From Mucor racemosus (lineage: Eukaryota > Mucoromycota > Mucoromycetes > Mucorales > Mucoraceae), in contig JAPEHQ010000010.1 of the NCBI GenBank assembly GCA_027405735.1, positions 930,001-994,000 of the forward strand: 64,000 nt of DNA. Reading direction: 5' to 3'. The notes below the pieces were generated by a model, which was given only the letters and a program-made list of their open reading frames with translations, was not told the DNA's origin and made no database searches. This document shows positions 22,579-34,117 of the stretch, piece by piece. The stretch's first letter is position 1. The number at the start of each line of letters is the position of its first letter. The position numbers and the translations under genes are program-made.

Positions 22579-23869
22579 GATGTAGGACTTGGGTCTAGGG
22601 ATGTTGTCGATCCTAGCTTATATTAGTCAATTTGGCTGGCAAAACCCGGCTCGAAATCAATGCTATGTAGGACACATTGTATTACTAATTTAATTATACA
22701 TAAAGAGAACGTTTGCTGATTATTTTTGTAAGTTTCCATTGCCATGTATGCTGGTTTTGGCTGATTAAGCGCTACTAGTAATTGAAAATGATCCGACAAC
22801 CTTCAAACCCCACTCAAAAAAGAGCGTGCTTTACCCCTACTGTTTAACCAGGAAATTGATAGGTACGAAAAAATTAATTTTGGATACTGTTAAAACTATA
22901 GTATATATCCTGGAGTTTTTAACTTATTTGGATCAATATTTATTGATTGCGAACATTTTTCCAGTTGCTAAATTTCGTTCAAGCAGAATTTTTTTTTCAA
23001 AAATGTATGCAAAAGTCGTTCAAAGACAGCTGTTATATAATGAAATCAAAAAATGTTATCTGTACAACTACTGCCCATTAAATGCAACTTTAAAATTCAG
23101 TTTGGAACCACTTGATGTATCATTCTTAAACCGGATCATGTCAAATCCAAAAAAGTAAACAATAACAGATTAGGAACCGGAAGTTATTATTTAATTGAAT
23201 ATTAACTATACCATGCTCCCAAAAGCATGGTATAGAAGCATGGTACAAAAACATGATACTCTAGTGCGATATTCTAACATGATATACTAACATGACACAT
23301 TACTATTAAATAACATCTAAACTACCTTATCACACCATTAATTCCCCAAATTAAATAGTATATAAACCCTATTAATTTCATTCCAATAAACGACATCTCT
23401 TTACTTGATTAAATTTCTAGTTATATTTAACATAAACATATTCTGTTAAATCACCATTTACTTAATATACGCAATGAAATAATTAGAAAATAAAGTTAAA
23501 ACTAGATATATTTATTGAGTACATTGTAGGTAAAAAGATAATGGTCCGTGCCTAAGGATACCGGGATTCAGGGTATTTATATGTTTTGGAAGTGCGGATA
23601 TAGAGTCTACAATACAGAGTGTATTATGAATGAGTAATTTTATAATCTTGAGGAATTAGTTGATTACAACATGATGATAAAATAGATTGACCAGAGCAAG
23701 TTTAGTAGAATATGACCAAGTTAAGTATATAAAATATTCATGCTTGATCAGCTTAGACGGTAAGTGTTTATACAAATGAGACAGCTGAATTCCGTTTCCA
23801 GAAACGCATTTATGATTGGCTCAACTTCAGGATTTCAGGCTACACCATTTCATCGATTGAGCATAAACA
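22187..23869. other. Intergenic with a 34-A tract
   Basis: An uninterrupted run of 34 A residues lies at 22543-22576. It could be the trace of an integrated polyadenylated copy or simple slippage. A 110-codon frame at 22826-23158 has no recognisable domain. Near-identical ATGGTATAG/AGCATGGTA words recur around 23210-23250. No supported gene. Confidence 0.45.
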
Positions 23870-24440
23870 AGCGAGCAAGCCCTATACTTGGGATTGCTTG
23901 ATTAGATTTTTTTAGCAATTTCCTGCTTGGCGCTAGATGAAAACATTGAAAGCATGCTTGTATGTATGCTTGGTCGAATTGCTTCAAATTGAAATAGGCT
24001 TGCTTGCGTGTAAATCTGCTTGCTTGCGTGTAAATCTGCTTGCTCTCCTGCTTGCAATTCAAGTAAGCAAACACGTAACACAGGGTAATTTTATTCAATT
24101 TACGCAATTTTAGCTTTAAAAATGACAAAATGTATCACGTTTTGAAACAATGTCAGGCTGAAAATATATAGTACAATGCTTGCACTCGCACTCGGATTTG
24201 CTCACTTGCTTATATGCTCGTGCTCGACTTGCTTATATGCTCGTGCTCGACTTGCTTGACTTTTTTTAAAAAATAGAGAATGCTTGATTTATGCTTGCTT
24301 GCTTGCTTTCAAAACTGAGAATGCTCGATATACAACTACTCGACGAGCCGTTGCTTAGGCTCGGGCTTGCTTGAGTAACTTTCAAATATTTTAGACTTGG
24401 AAAATGCTTGCTGAAGCTGCTTGCGCTCGCTTGGGCTCGG
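23870..24440. repeat. Degenerate GCTTG-type minisatellite block
   Basis: The words GCTTGCTTG and GCTCG recur dozens of times. Clear tandem duplications are present: GCTTGCTTGCGTGTAAATCT-type units at about 23998-24040, and an about 27-bp CTTGCTTATATGCTCGTGCTC unit at about 24204-24257. GC content is higher than the flanks. It is non-coding as far as can be seen. Confidence 0.7.
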
Positions 24441-24624
24441 TCATTTTGCGAGTGCTAGTTTTGGTAAATCAGTAATGTGTGTAGATAATAGAAAGTGATA
24501 ATTATACAAGGAATGCTATCCCAGATTAGTTAGCTCTTTTTTTTACAATAAGAATTACAATGCAACTCAAAAGGTTCACTATTATTTTAAAAGTTACTAT
24601 AATTACCTGTGAACGTAACACAGA

Positions 24625-25060
24625 ATTTGGAATGAGGGTATACACATTATTTTTTTCGAGCAAAACCGAGGATATTCTTTTGTACACATTTTTGAGGACA
24701 TCTCCACGAAAAATCAATATTTTGAAGAAATTTAAATTGGGACCTAGAGAGCTCAACGAGGTTGATGACATGAATGTAAAGAAATTCTGCACAATTTAAC
24801 GAGTATTTTGGAATCTATTACGAAAATGTCAAAAAAATGAAATAAAAAAAAGATGTCCAGATTTTTTCAAACTCAGATATGTTAAAGAAAATTTTAAAAC
24901 AAGTATGTTTTATTATAAAAAAGTCTTTGGGTATCTTAATTTTTTGCAGAGATATTAAGGCTCAAAGTTTCAATTTTTCATATTTAAGCTGTAAAAACCA
25001 AAGTTGGAAGAAAAAATTATCGGTTTTTCCGAATTTATTCGATAGGTGCTATAGTAATAG
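24625..25060 (+). repeat. Repeat family A, copy 3 (partial)
   Basis: Clearly similar to about 38.72-39.10 kb and 47.78-48.18 kb in the same orientation. Shared blocks include GGAATGAGGGTATACA and the block around TCTCCACGAAAAATCAATAT. A short frame encodes the peptide TFLRTSPRKINILKK, also present in the other copies. It ends about 150 bp before the giant inverted repeat. Confidence 0.75.
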
Positions 25061-25691
25061 TCTGTAGACAATTAATTGTTATTTGTAGGCCATAAAAATC
25101 TGTATCCAATCAAACTAATTTCAATTAGAGGTTTTTACTATTTTGTCATGAAAATTGCCCAAAACCGCGATTTTTGGATGGGGGTTGGGGTCAAAAAACA
25201 AGAGTACACCTTTAAATCTTCATTACTCCTTGAAAAATTGATTTTTTTGAAAAAACTAAAAACGGATCTATATATATTGCTGCTCGCAATTATTTTCATG
25301 GAACTGACATTTTGTTTGATAACTTACTGGAAAATGACATTAATAATTTATACGTTTTTTGTGTGTTTTATGGGATAAATCCTTTGAATTTTTATTTTGG
25401 CTCTATTTATATCTAACAAATAATATACCTATAGTATAGACAAAAAACTTTTATTATAATTGCAAGTAATGTTTGCTTAGTAAAATCAATAGGTATGCTT
25501 GTTTTTCTGATATTCCTATAATTTTTTGCACGGCTATATCTCCGCAAAAAAAATAGCTAAAAATATATGAATAGCACCATAATTATTACAGCATTAACTT
25601 GTATCAGAATCCACTCTTACATCAGCACATGAAAAAATTTATGGGAAAAATGTTGGAGATCTGATTTTTAGGAAAAAAAATCCATTTTAAC

Positions 25692-25806
25692 TTGTGGAGT
25701 GTAACTTTTATAATTTATGGAGTGTAACTTTTATGATTTGTGGAGTGTAACTTTTATAATTTGTGGAGTGTAACTTTTATGATTTGTGGAGTGTAACTTT
25801 TTTGAC
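25692..25806 (+). repeat. Five 23-bp tandem iterons in the left arm
   Basis: The unit begins TTGTGGAGTGTAACTTTTAT and repeats five times, with single-base variation alternating between units (TATAAT/TATGAT). The last unit continues into CTTTTTTGACTG. Confidence 0.9.
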
Positions 25807-26275
25807 TGATATCTCAACCCTTTATGGCATTGAGTATTTACCCCTTCAAGTCGGCCTAAATTACTTCAAAATACTTCAAATAATGATGTTTTAATATTTC
25901 CCAATCGGTGAATAAATGTTGCCCAAAATTAAAGTTTTTTAGCATATGGCAATTATTGTTAAAACCATCATTTTAACTGTTTAATACAGAATATAAAATG
26001 TTTTAATCAATTAATTGTACAAACTTTTGGATGTTTTCTGGAAGCTATATATGTACAAGCCTTTTATAAGTTGTTAGTACAGAATGATTTGGTATTAAAC
26101 AGTTAAAATGACGGTTTTAACAATAATTGCCATATGCTAAAAAACTTTAATTTTGGGCAACATTTATTCACCGATTGGGAAATATTAAAACATCATTATT
26201 TGAAGTATTTTGAAGTAATTTAGGCCGACTTGAAGGGGTAAATACTCAATGCCATAAAGGGTTGAGATATCAGTC

Positions 26276-26390
26276 AAAAAAGTTACACTCCACAAATCAT
26301 AAAAGTTACACTCCACAAATTATAAAAGTTACACTCCACAAATCATAAAAGTTACACTCCATAAATTATAAAAGTTACACTCCACAAGTT
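26276..26390 (-). repeat. Five 23-bp tandem iterons in the right arm
   Basis: Inverse copy of the left-arm array. The same unit-to-unit variants occur in mirror order, showing that the iterons existed before the arm was inverted or have been homogenised since. Confidence 0.9.
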
Positions 26391-27180
26391 AAAATGGATT
26401 TTTTTTCCTAAAAATCAGATCTCCAACATTTTTCCCATAAATTTTTTCATGTGCTGATGTAAGAGTGGATTCTGATACAAGTTAATGCTGTAATAATTAT
26501 GGTGCTATTCATATATTTTTAGCTATTTTTTTTGCGGAGATATAGCCGTGCAAAAAATTATAGGAATATCAGAAAAACAAGCATACCTATTGATTTTACT
26601 AAGCAAACATTACTTGCAATTATAATAAAAGTTTTTTGTCTATACTATAGGTATATTATTTGTTAGATATAAATAGAGCCAAAATAAAAATTCAAAGGAT
26701 TTATCCCATAAAACACATAAAAAACGTATAAATTATTAATGTCATTTTCCAGTAAGTTATCAAACAAAATGTCAGTTCCATGAAAATAATTGCGAGCAGC
26801 AATATATATAGATCCGTTTTTAGTTTTTTCAAAAAAATCAATTTTTCAAGTAGTGAAGATTTGAAACATCCGCAAAAATAAAAATTAAATCAGTAAAAAA
26901 CCAATATTCAATTGATACGCATAAAATACTATGTGTTAATGTAGTAGCTAAAGTATTAGAGGTTATTACGATTACTGCAACTATAGATTAAATAACGTCA
27001 TCTAAAGCAAATTACAATATGTTCATATTGTAATCTTAAAATGGAAATTCACAACCCTTTTGAGATACCGTATATGGCGATTTAATCTCCTTCCAACTCC
27101 TTGTTTTATAAACTTTACCTTTCTCCTTTGTTGCGTTTTCTTGAATCTTTTTCTTTTTTTCTCTTTTAATAAAAAAAAAA

Positions 27181-28908
27181 ATGCAGCAAGAACCAGTCTT
27201 CATAGAAAGAAGTAGCAATACTAGTAGCAACTCGACAGATGATGACAATTCATTAAAACCATCGTCATATCAATCTAGCTATTCATCACATTCAACAGAT
27301 AGCGATCCCGTCAAGTGTTACAATAAACTCAAAAGACAAGGCTCAAGAAGCTCCATTATACCAGTCGAAGGAGGAAAAGAAGCCAAAACAGGTACGTACG
27401 CTTGATGGATAAAACGGAAAATACATATTGCTTATAAATCCAACTAGATTCTGGTACTTGGTTGCAGCATAAAAAACATTTTTTCATATTGAGTAGTGCA
27501 GGGAAACCAGTTTGGACTAGGTAAAAGAAAAGAATTGTAAAAAAAAGAAAAATTGCATGATACTGATTATGGATTATTGAAGATATGGAGATGAATCTCG
27601 ATTATCTTCACTTATGGGTGTAATTCAAGCCATTATATCTTTCTTTCAAGATGGCGATGATACTATAAAGTAATGATATAAAAAGTTTAGAAACAAACAG
27701 GGAGTTAATTCAATGCTTTGTAGGTCAATCAACGCTGGGCATCATAAGTTTGTATTTTTATTGAAAGAACCCCTTTACTTTGTATCAGTTTCTAGAACAG
27801 GTGAATCTGATAGTCAGGTAAACTTTTTATTAAAAATAATAATAATGATATTTCCTTTTTCTAATTGTTGTGATATAGCTTCGTGATCAATTATTATACT
27901 TGCATAATCAAATCATCAGCGTTTTAACAGGTGTACAACTGACTCGAATTTTCGAGCAAAGAGTCAATTTTGATTTAAGAAGATTATTGGGAGGAACCGA
28001 AGTATTTTTAGATAGTTTAGCGACATTATTCAACAATGACCATAGTTTTATGCTGAGTGGATTACAATGTTTACGTTTGAGTAGATCAGTTAGAGATCAA
28101 GCTGGTGAAATTTTAACAGATGGAAAAGTCAAGAATTTGTTGTACGCTATGGTGGTTGCAGACGGAAAATTAGTTACATTATTGAGACCAAGAAAACATA
28201 GTTTACATCCCTCGGATCTTCATTTATTATTCAACATGTTGACAGGATCTACAACATTCCATACAGCCGAAGCTTGGACGCCACTTTGTTTACCTAAATT
28301 CAATTCAAGAGGATTCTTACATGCTTATATTTGTTATATTGAAAAAGGGATTTCGATTGTAGTTATCAGTACAGATAAGAATAATTTCTTTGAAATCAGT
28401 GAGTGGAAAACCAAGATAGTGGACACAATGCAAAAAAATGCAGTGCTGGAAAATGTGAAAGAAGCATCAGAAAAACTATACATGGTGAAAGAAATTCAAA
28501 TACCCTCATTACTTCATTTTATGTATAAATCCAAAGTCCATGTTCAATTTACTACACCTGGATTCAGTGGACCTTATACCAATGATATCAATAGAAGAAG
28601 ATTATTTAGACTTTATCAACATGTATATGATAGAATGCATCATAGAGCAAGACCATTAAAACTGTATTATGTAAATAGCGATAAAGAAATCTTGTTGGGA
28701 TGGGTGAGTTTATTTTGCAAGGTTTTATAATGGTTTTTTATTGATTTTTTGTTGTATATTTATATAGATTACTTCATCTTTTGAATTATATGTTGTATTT
28801 CCACCAAATACACCAAAGCCATTAATAATATCAAGTTCTAATCAATTGCTAAGATGGATAAAGAAGAATGAAGATAACCTTTTCATTCTAAATTCACCCG
28901 TATTTTAA
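27181..28908 (+). CDS. MON1: Vacuolar fusion protein MON1
   Basis: Six exons: 27181-27391, 27448-27520, 27583-27669, 27724-27817, 27879-28703 and 28768-28908. They total 477 codons (476 aa). After a Ser-rich N-terminal region of about 75 residues comes the conserved first longin domain, HKKHFFILSSAGKPVWTRYG (assembled over introns 2 and 3), then LTGVQLTRIFEQRVNFDLRR and NLLYAMVVADGKLVTLLRPR. A second and third longin-like domain follow, and the protein ends SFELYVVFPPNTPKP...WIKKNED. MON1 with CCZ1 is the GEF that activates Rab7/Ypt7 on late endosomes and vacuoles and drives the Rab5-to-Rab7 switch. Length is slightly below yeast Mon1, with a shorter N-terminus. Its TAA overlaps the stop codon of the convergent SBDS gene. 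Confidence 0.95.
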
Positions 28909-29776
28909 AACTTTTCATCACCCTCTTCCTTTTCCCTCAAATTCATAATTTCCAATTGGCCTTTACCCTTTGATTCGCTTTGTAATAAATCATTGATAGT
29001 ACGATATTTTCCAGGATCAACTAATGCAACTAATTCAATCTCACTAGAACCAGAATCTTCATCTTCAATTGATGTGAGCAAAGGTATAATTTTTTCCTTC
29101 AACTTTTTGGTTTCATTTGATTGAGGAAGTGTGATTCGAATTCTCATTTGAGCACGTTGAATGGGTAATAATTGCTTTTCTTGCAACTGCTTGATAACAT
29201 CTAATGCTTGTGATTTGGTACTACGCTTGGGATTTACACTTAAATGTAAATCTTGCATTGCTTTCTCGATCATGGTAACAGTGTATGGGCGTTTTGTTTG
29301 AGGATTTACACAATTATCAGTGACAATATTAGCAATATCCTTCCAAATTGTTTCCAATTGATCAGTTCTTTCCTTTTCTGCTACTTGAAGTTCACCCTTC
29401 TTTAAAATTTCTTGAATGACAGGATCAATTTCTTCGGTTTTAAAGCATTTTTTCAAATCTTCTTTGCTGGCTGCTTGACCTTTTGATACATTGATGAAAA
29501 CATTGTGGATTTGTAATACTTCATCCAAATCAGTTTCACTATTTTGAAATAATTAAATATCATGTATTGATTATTTGATTATTATACTAACACGTTACTA
29601 CGCCATTCCATTACTTTGTTCTTGTAGCAAGCCAACTCGAAACGCTTGCCACCTTTACGAAGACGAACAATAGAGACATTTGTGAGCCTTTTAAAGAAGA
29701 GGGTTATTAGTTTATACACTCAATTTCTTAAATAAAAGTATTACTTGATTTGAGTATTAGGCTTCTTGATAACCAT
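28905..29776 (-). CDS. SDO1: Ribosome maturation protein SBDS/Sdo1
   Basis: Exons 29776-29745, 29687-29592 and 29538-28905 give 253 aa, the normal length. Intron 2 uses donor GTTAGT, so the protein reads [16 protein letters not shown] across the junction. N-terminal domain: [20 protein letters not shown]. Middle: [21 protein letters not shown]-terminal domain: MRIRITLPQ... and a GDEKF end as in animal SBDS. Works with the GTPase EFL1 to evict Tif6/eIF6 from late 60S subunits in the cytoplasm. The stop codon (28905-28907) overlaps that of MON1. Confidence 0.97.
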
Positions 29777-30664
29777 TTTGTATATTCAATGTTTTAGTGA
29801 AAGAAAAGATTGTAAAAATATTTGCTTTTCTAAACATTTGTTCCGACGAAAAAAAAAAAAAAGGTCATTTTGAATTACTCATCAACCGCAGCATTTAGTA
29901 CAGATATTTTAGGTATTACAGCGAAATATTCAAATGAAATGTACATGATATGAAACTACATATTCTAAACTATGATTTGCCCGGGAATTATTGCAATTGT
30001 ACATCTTTTGATATAATAAGGTTGCAGGCAAATCTATGCTCATACAGTAAAAACATAATCAATGTACACAGAAACAGTGACTTGTTTAGAAGGCAACATG
30101 TACGCGAGTTTCTTACCATTCAATCAAACAAATAGCGAAACATCAAGGGATTATTTTAATATTTTTCTTTTTCTTTTTGTAATTATAAAAGGTTTTATTT
30201 TCATTTCTTTTTTCCTTTTATTTACTTGAAAAAAAAGAAATAAAAAGAGGGTAAATCTGATATTTTACAGCTGACAAAACAAAAAAAATTCTAAGCAAAA
30301 AAAAAAAAAAAATCAAAAAAAATCAAAAAAAAAGTTTCTCCCTGTTTTTTTCTAGTTGTTGATCAAGAAACCATATTAAGAGCATCTTTCTCTCTTTTTT
30401 TTTTCTTTTTGATACTACAACACACCTGCTAAATTATGCGTATACCAAACACTACTTACGCCAACATATTTTAATAATCTTATATCATACTGTATCATAA
30501 AAATCCAACACAAATTTTTTTATTATTTGCAAGTTCGAAATAGAGCAACTTTTATATACGACAAAAAAAGTTTAGACTGTACAAAAAACTTATATACAAA
30601 AAAGAACTTTTTTTATATCTAATAATCAATATCCATCAAAAACAGAAAACATCAAAAAAGGAAC
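29777..30664. other. Divergent intergenic, SBDS / deubiquitinase
   Basis: 888 bp without a supported gene. Multiple A and T homopolymer runs occur at about 30160-30420. The last 200 bp have a TATA-like AT-rich character and probably hold the deubiquitinase leader. Confidence 0.45.
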
Positions 30665-31127
30665 ATGCCCTCTGGAAAGGTAAAAAAAAAAAAAAAAAAA
30701 AAATCTTTACTGTTGTTATACTAAATCATTCACGTAAAATTCAAAAAGAATCTCGATCAGATTTTAATGCCAACACTTTGCTTTGGTGATATTAGTCGAG
30801 ATGAAATCAACACTGTTCTCAACATTGCAGGTGTATCTTTAGCCCCTCCTACAAAGGTAATATTACAGCATTTGCTTAACATGTAAAGACACGTCATTGA
30901 CTTTAATCTATAGACACCTTTTGTAACAGGAATTCAACGTAAGCGACCTGTTATTATCAATACCCCTATTATCATTGAACCAAAGAAACAACCTCCTTCT
31001 TCTTCTTCAACGCCTGCAGAGCAAAAGCCAGCAAAGAAATCAGAACCAATTATCGAAAAGCTTGTAATTGTCGAAGAAAAGAAGGAAATCCCTCAACAAC
31101 AACAAACTCCAGTAACAGCTAAACCCC

Positions 31128-31168
<41 letters not shown>

Positions 31169-32776
31169 AAGCCTGCGTCAGTAAAGAAAGAAGCAAAGCA
31201 GCAAACACCTACAGTCAGCAATGCTGCTCAATCTTCTGCTGTTAATGCTGGACAAACTACAGTTCCAACTGCAGCAACTGCAGTAACTACAACATCTCAA
31301 ACTACTGTCGAACCTCCTTCACCTCAACCTAAAGTAAAACCACCAGGAAGTTGGGCATCTTTATTAAAGAAACCTGATAATGTCAAAAAACCAGCTACAG
31401 CAACTGCACCCTCAACTAATGGAGTAATTACAAATGGAAAGGCTTCCGCTACCAAGCCTAAGCCTGCATCTCCAACTTCAACTACTGTGCCCAAGTTTAC
31501 AGGTGTTGCAGACATTATTAGTAAATATGAACCAACATATACTGCTCCTTTACTTCAACCTCGTGGATTGATTAACAATGTCAATACATGTTTTATGAAT
31601 GTTGTAAGTATTTAACAAGAACCAATAATGGAAATATTACAAAGGAGATATTGACATTTGTTTTACACATTTAGATTTTACAACCACTTTCTCATTGTGC
31701 TCCGTTCTACAATCTTATCAAAACAATCAGTAATCAAGTAGCTCACAATATCAAAAGTAAAACTCCTTTATTAGATTCAATGTAAGTCTGTTTAGATTTT
31801 TTACAATGTCAATTTGAAAGCTAAAATGTGTGTATTTAGTATTGAATTTATCAATGAATTCCCTTGTGAACGTCTCGATAATATGGAAAAGTATGGAGAA
31901 CCATTTGTACCAGAATATGTATATAATGCATTACGTGAACAAAAGAAATTTGATACACTTCGTGGTCGACAAGAAGATTCCGAGGAATTTTTATGCTTTT
32001 TATTAGATGGTTTGCATGAGGAAATGACAGCTGTTCTCAAGGAACAATTGGATAAAAAGGAAGCAGAAGCAGCAGCTGCCGCAAAGGCTGCTGGTGGTGA
32101 CGATTGGTTAGAAGTGGGTGCTAAAAACAAGACAAGCAATCTGCGTTCTACTGGATTCCAAGAATCGCCCATCTCCAAAATCTTTGGAGGCAAAGTTAGA
32201 TCTGTTTTGAGATGTCCTGGAGCTAAAGATTCAATCAATTTAGAACCTTATCAATCCCTGCCCTTAGATATTCAACCTGACAATGTACATTCTATTGAAG
32301 ATGCTATTGCTAATATGACTCTACCAGAAACAATGCATGATTACACATCACCCAAGGGCATTAAAGTAGACGCAACCAAGCAAGTATATTTGGAAGGATT
32401 ACCGCCTGTATTGATTTTACACATGAAGAGATTTGTATTTGATAATGTTGGAGGTGTTCAAAAACTCTCTAAAAGAGTTAATTATGGAGCTAAATTAACC
32501 ATTGATCCAGAATGGATGGTACCAGCTTCTCGTCCTACAGAGCCAATTACATATCAATTATTTGGCTGTGTTTATCATCACGGTACATCTGCTGGAGGAG
32601 GGCATTATACTTGTGATATCCGAAGACGTAATAATGAATGGCTTCATATAGATGATACAACTATCACTTCCGTCTCTGAGCAGGATGTCTTGGTTACTGA
32701 GGACAATACCCGTACATCCGAAAAAATACATGCTGGTCAAACAGCTTATATATTGTTTTATGTCAGATCATCGTAA
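30665..32776 (+). CDS. UBP3: Ubiquitin-specific protease, USP10/Ubp3 type
   Basis: Exons 30665-30679, 30761-30856, 30914-31603, 31675-31781 and 31840-32776, 615 codons (614 aa). The 5-codon first exon (MPSGK) is the least certain; an alternative start is the in-frame ATG at 30767 in exon 2. The N-terminal about 230 residues are low complexity, with a CAA-encoded glutamine run (about 31128-31168) and Pro/Thr/Ala-rich sequence, ending in PGSWASLLKK and a VADIISKYEP block. The catalytic domain begins at PRGLINNVNTCFMNVILQPL, with Cys near residue 263 next to the exon 3/4 junction. The Asp/Glu-rich QEDSEEFLCFLLDGLHEEM region and GTSAGGGHYTCDIRRR supply the catalytic histidine. Yeast Ubp3 acts with Bre5 in ER-Golgi traffic, ribophagy and stress; the equivalent role here is inferred. 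Confidence 0.9.
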
Positions 32777-33563
32777 TGCAACATCTTTTGCCTCTCTCAC
32801 ACTATTTTCCCCCTCTTTTTCTTTTTTTTTATCACCTCTTTTTATATACTCAAAATACATCAACCTCTCATATTATAAAAAAAATAAAAATCTGTTCTAA
32901 AATCTAAGCATTCAGTTTCTCATAGAAGGAGAAATGGCATCCATCATGATTGTTCATTGTTTTAGGCCTTTTTCTTTATTCTACTACTACTTACAATATT
33001 AAAACCCCGACTTTTCATGTATTTATACCTCAAATAATTGTTTTGGGCATTTAAAGCTAGTTATTTAAAAAATAATTGCTAGATAATGTTTTTAAGCATC
33101 TTAAATATCTTGAAATATTTTTTTTTGAGAAAAAGTTCTTTAAAAAGCGTAAAAGTTGTGTAGTTTGAAATGAGCCAAGATTCAACATCGTCCAATCGAA
33201 ATAACAATGATACGTTTCATTCAAAACCAGACTTTGTTAATCCAGAAATAATAAAGGTAAAAGATGCGCAATACCTATATGTATGCTTTAAAAACAGCAT
33301 AAAATATTGCTTGTCTTTGTTCATGTGTAAAAATCCTTTAAAAAAAGAAAGAATAATGTCAAAAATGGGAGCTGGAATCGAAAAGAGGAACGGTTTCCTT
33401 TACGAACCATTACTACAATGACTACTAGTGGCTTGAAGTAACCTTTGGAAAGAGCTCCCAGTGACCGGTAATCCCTTCCTGAGTAAGTAATGGATCCAAT
33501 TACTACATGTAGGTTTTCTTTTTTCTCTTTAAAAAGTTTTTAAACATCTTTATATAAATCAAA
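32777..33563. other. Intergenic
   Basis: About 790 bp between the deubiquitinase and the small basic gene. An 83-codon frame (33170-33421) begins with a Ser/Asn-rich stretch that looks exon-like and is followed by a possible GT donor (about 33256), but no downstream exon was found. T-rich leader before 33564. Confidence 0.4.
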
Positions 33564-34035
33564 ATGGGAGGAGTACACAACATCAACAAAAGTAATACAT
33601 TGATAACTGCATTGAAAGTGATTATATCTAACATGTTTATCAATACTTTTTAGTCAAGGGACACTCAAAAGATCGTAAGGCTCGTATTGCAAAGAGCGCC
33701 GCAAAGGCCAAGAGACCCACCAAGCCCTCTGTTACTACCAAGAGAGTTATTACAAAGAAGAAGCAAAAGCAATTCGAAAAAGCTTTAAGAAATGTAAGAA
33801 GAAGAAGATGGGATTATTTAATGAAGGTTTTCTTGTTTTATTGACATGTTTTGATTTCAATTAGGAAAAGAAACTTTTAGCTTCAAAGGGTTTGATTGAT
33901 TATGAAGAGGATATGAAGGATGTTGCTCTTCCTTCACCCGGTAGACAAAGAGTAATGACTGCATGTATTCCTTCTGATGAAATCTTGGCTGCTGCTGCTG
34001 CTGGACCTGGTACTACTCTCGGTGGACCTCAATAA
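33564..34035 (+). CDS. Small basic nuclear protein, possible ribosome-biogenesis factor (Alb1-like)
   Basis: Exons 33564-33591, 33654-33793 and 33865-34035 give 112 aa. The N-terminal half is very basic (GHSKDRKARIAKSAAKAKRP), followed by a KKKQKQFEKALRNEKKLLAS helix that looks like a coiled coil. The C-terminal half is acidic then Ala/Gly-rich (DEILAAAAAGPGT). The basic-then-acidic organisation and size suit a pre-60S shuttling factor such as Alb1, or another nucleolar protein; this is a guess from composition, not a motif match. The gene ends 83 bp from the convergent methyltransferase gene. Confidence 0.75.
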
Positions 34036-34117
34036 ATTATCCATTCTTTATAGCTTCATTTATATTTTTTTAACATTGTAGATATCGTTTTATTTTGATT
34101 TATTAATAAAAAACAAC

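Larger units (their letters stand above)
25211..26876. repeat. Near-perfect 1.67-kb inverted repeat (arms about 780 bp, spacer 104 bp)
   Basis: The left arm 25211-25987 is the reverse complement of the right arm 26092-26876 with only a handful of mismatches, most near the outer ends (for example ATTACTCC against ACTACT) and one in the GTTTTTTGTGTG/GTTTTTTATGTG stretch. The spacer 25988-26091 is unique. Each arm contains five 23-bp tandem units. No coding frame of note lies in either arm. A transcript through it would fold into about 780 bp of double-stranded RNA. No target-site duplication was recognised at the outer ends. Confidence 0.93.

Noticed and set aside
22826..23158. 110-codon frame
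   Set aside because: Starts at an ATG-less or weak context, and the composition follows AT richness (K, L, I, Y, F). No motif, and flanking sequence is repetitive.
25692..26390. CRISPR-like array (regular repeats)
   Set aside because: The 23-bp units are directly contiguous with no spacers, lie in a eukaryotic genome and are mirrored in the palindrome.
33170..33421. 83-codon frame with a Ser/Asn-rich start and a plausible donor near 33256
   Set aside because: No acceptor leading to a convincing second exon was found before the next gene. It could be a real first exon or a remnant, but the evidence is too thin.
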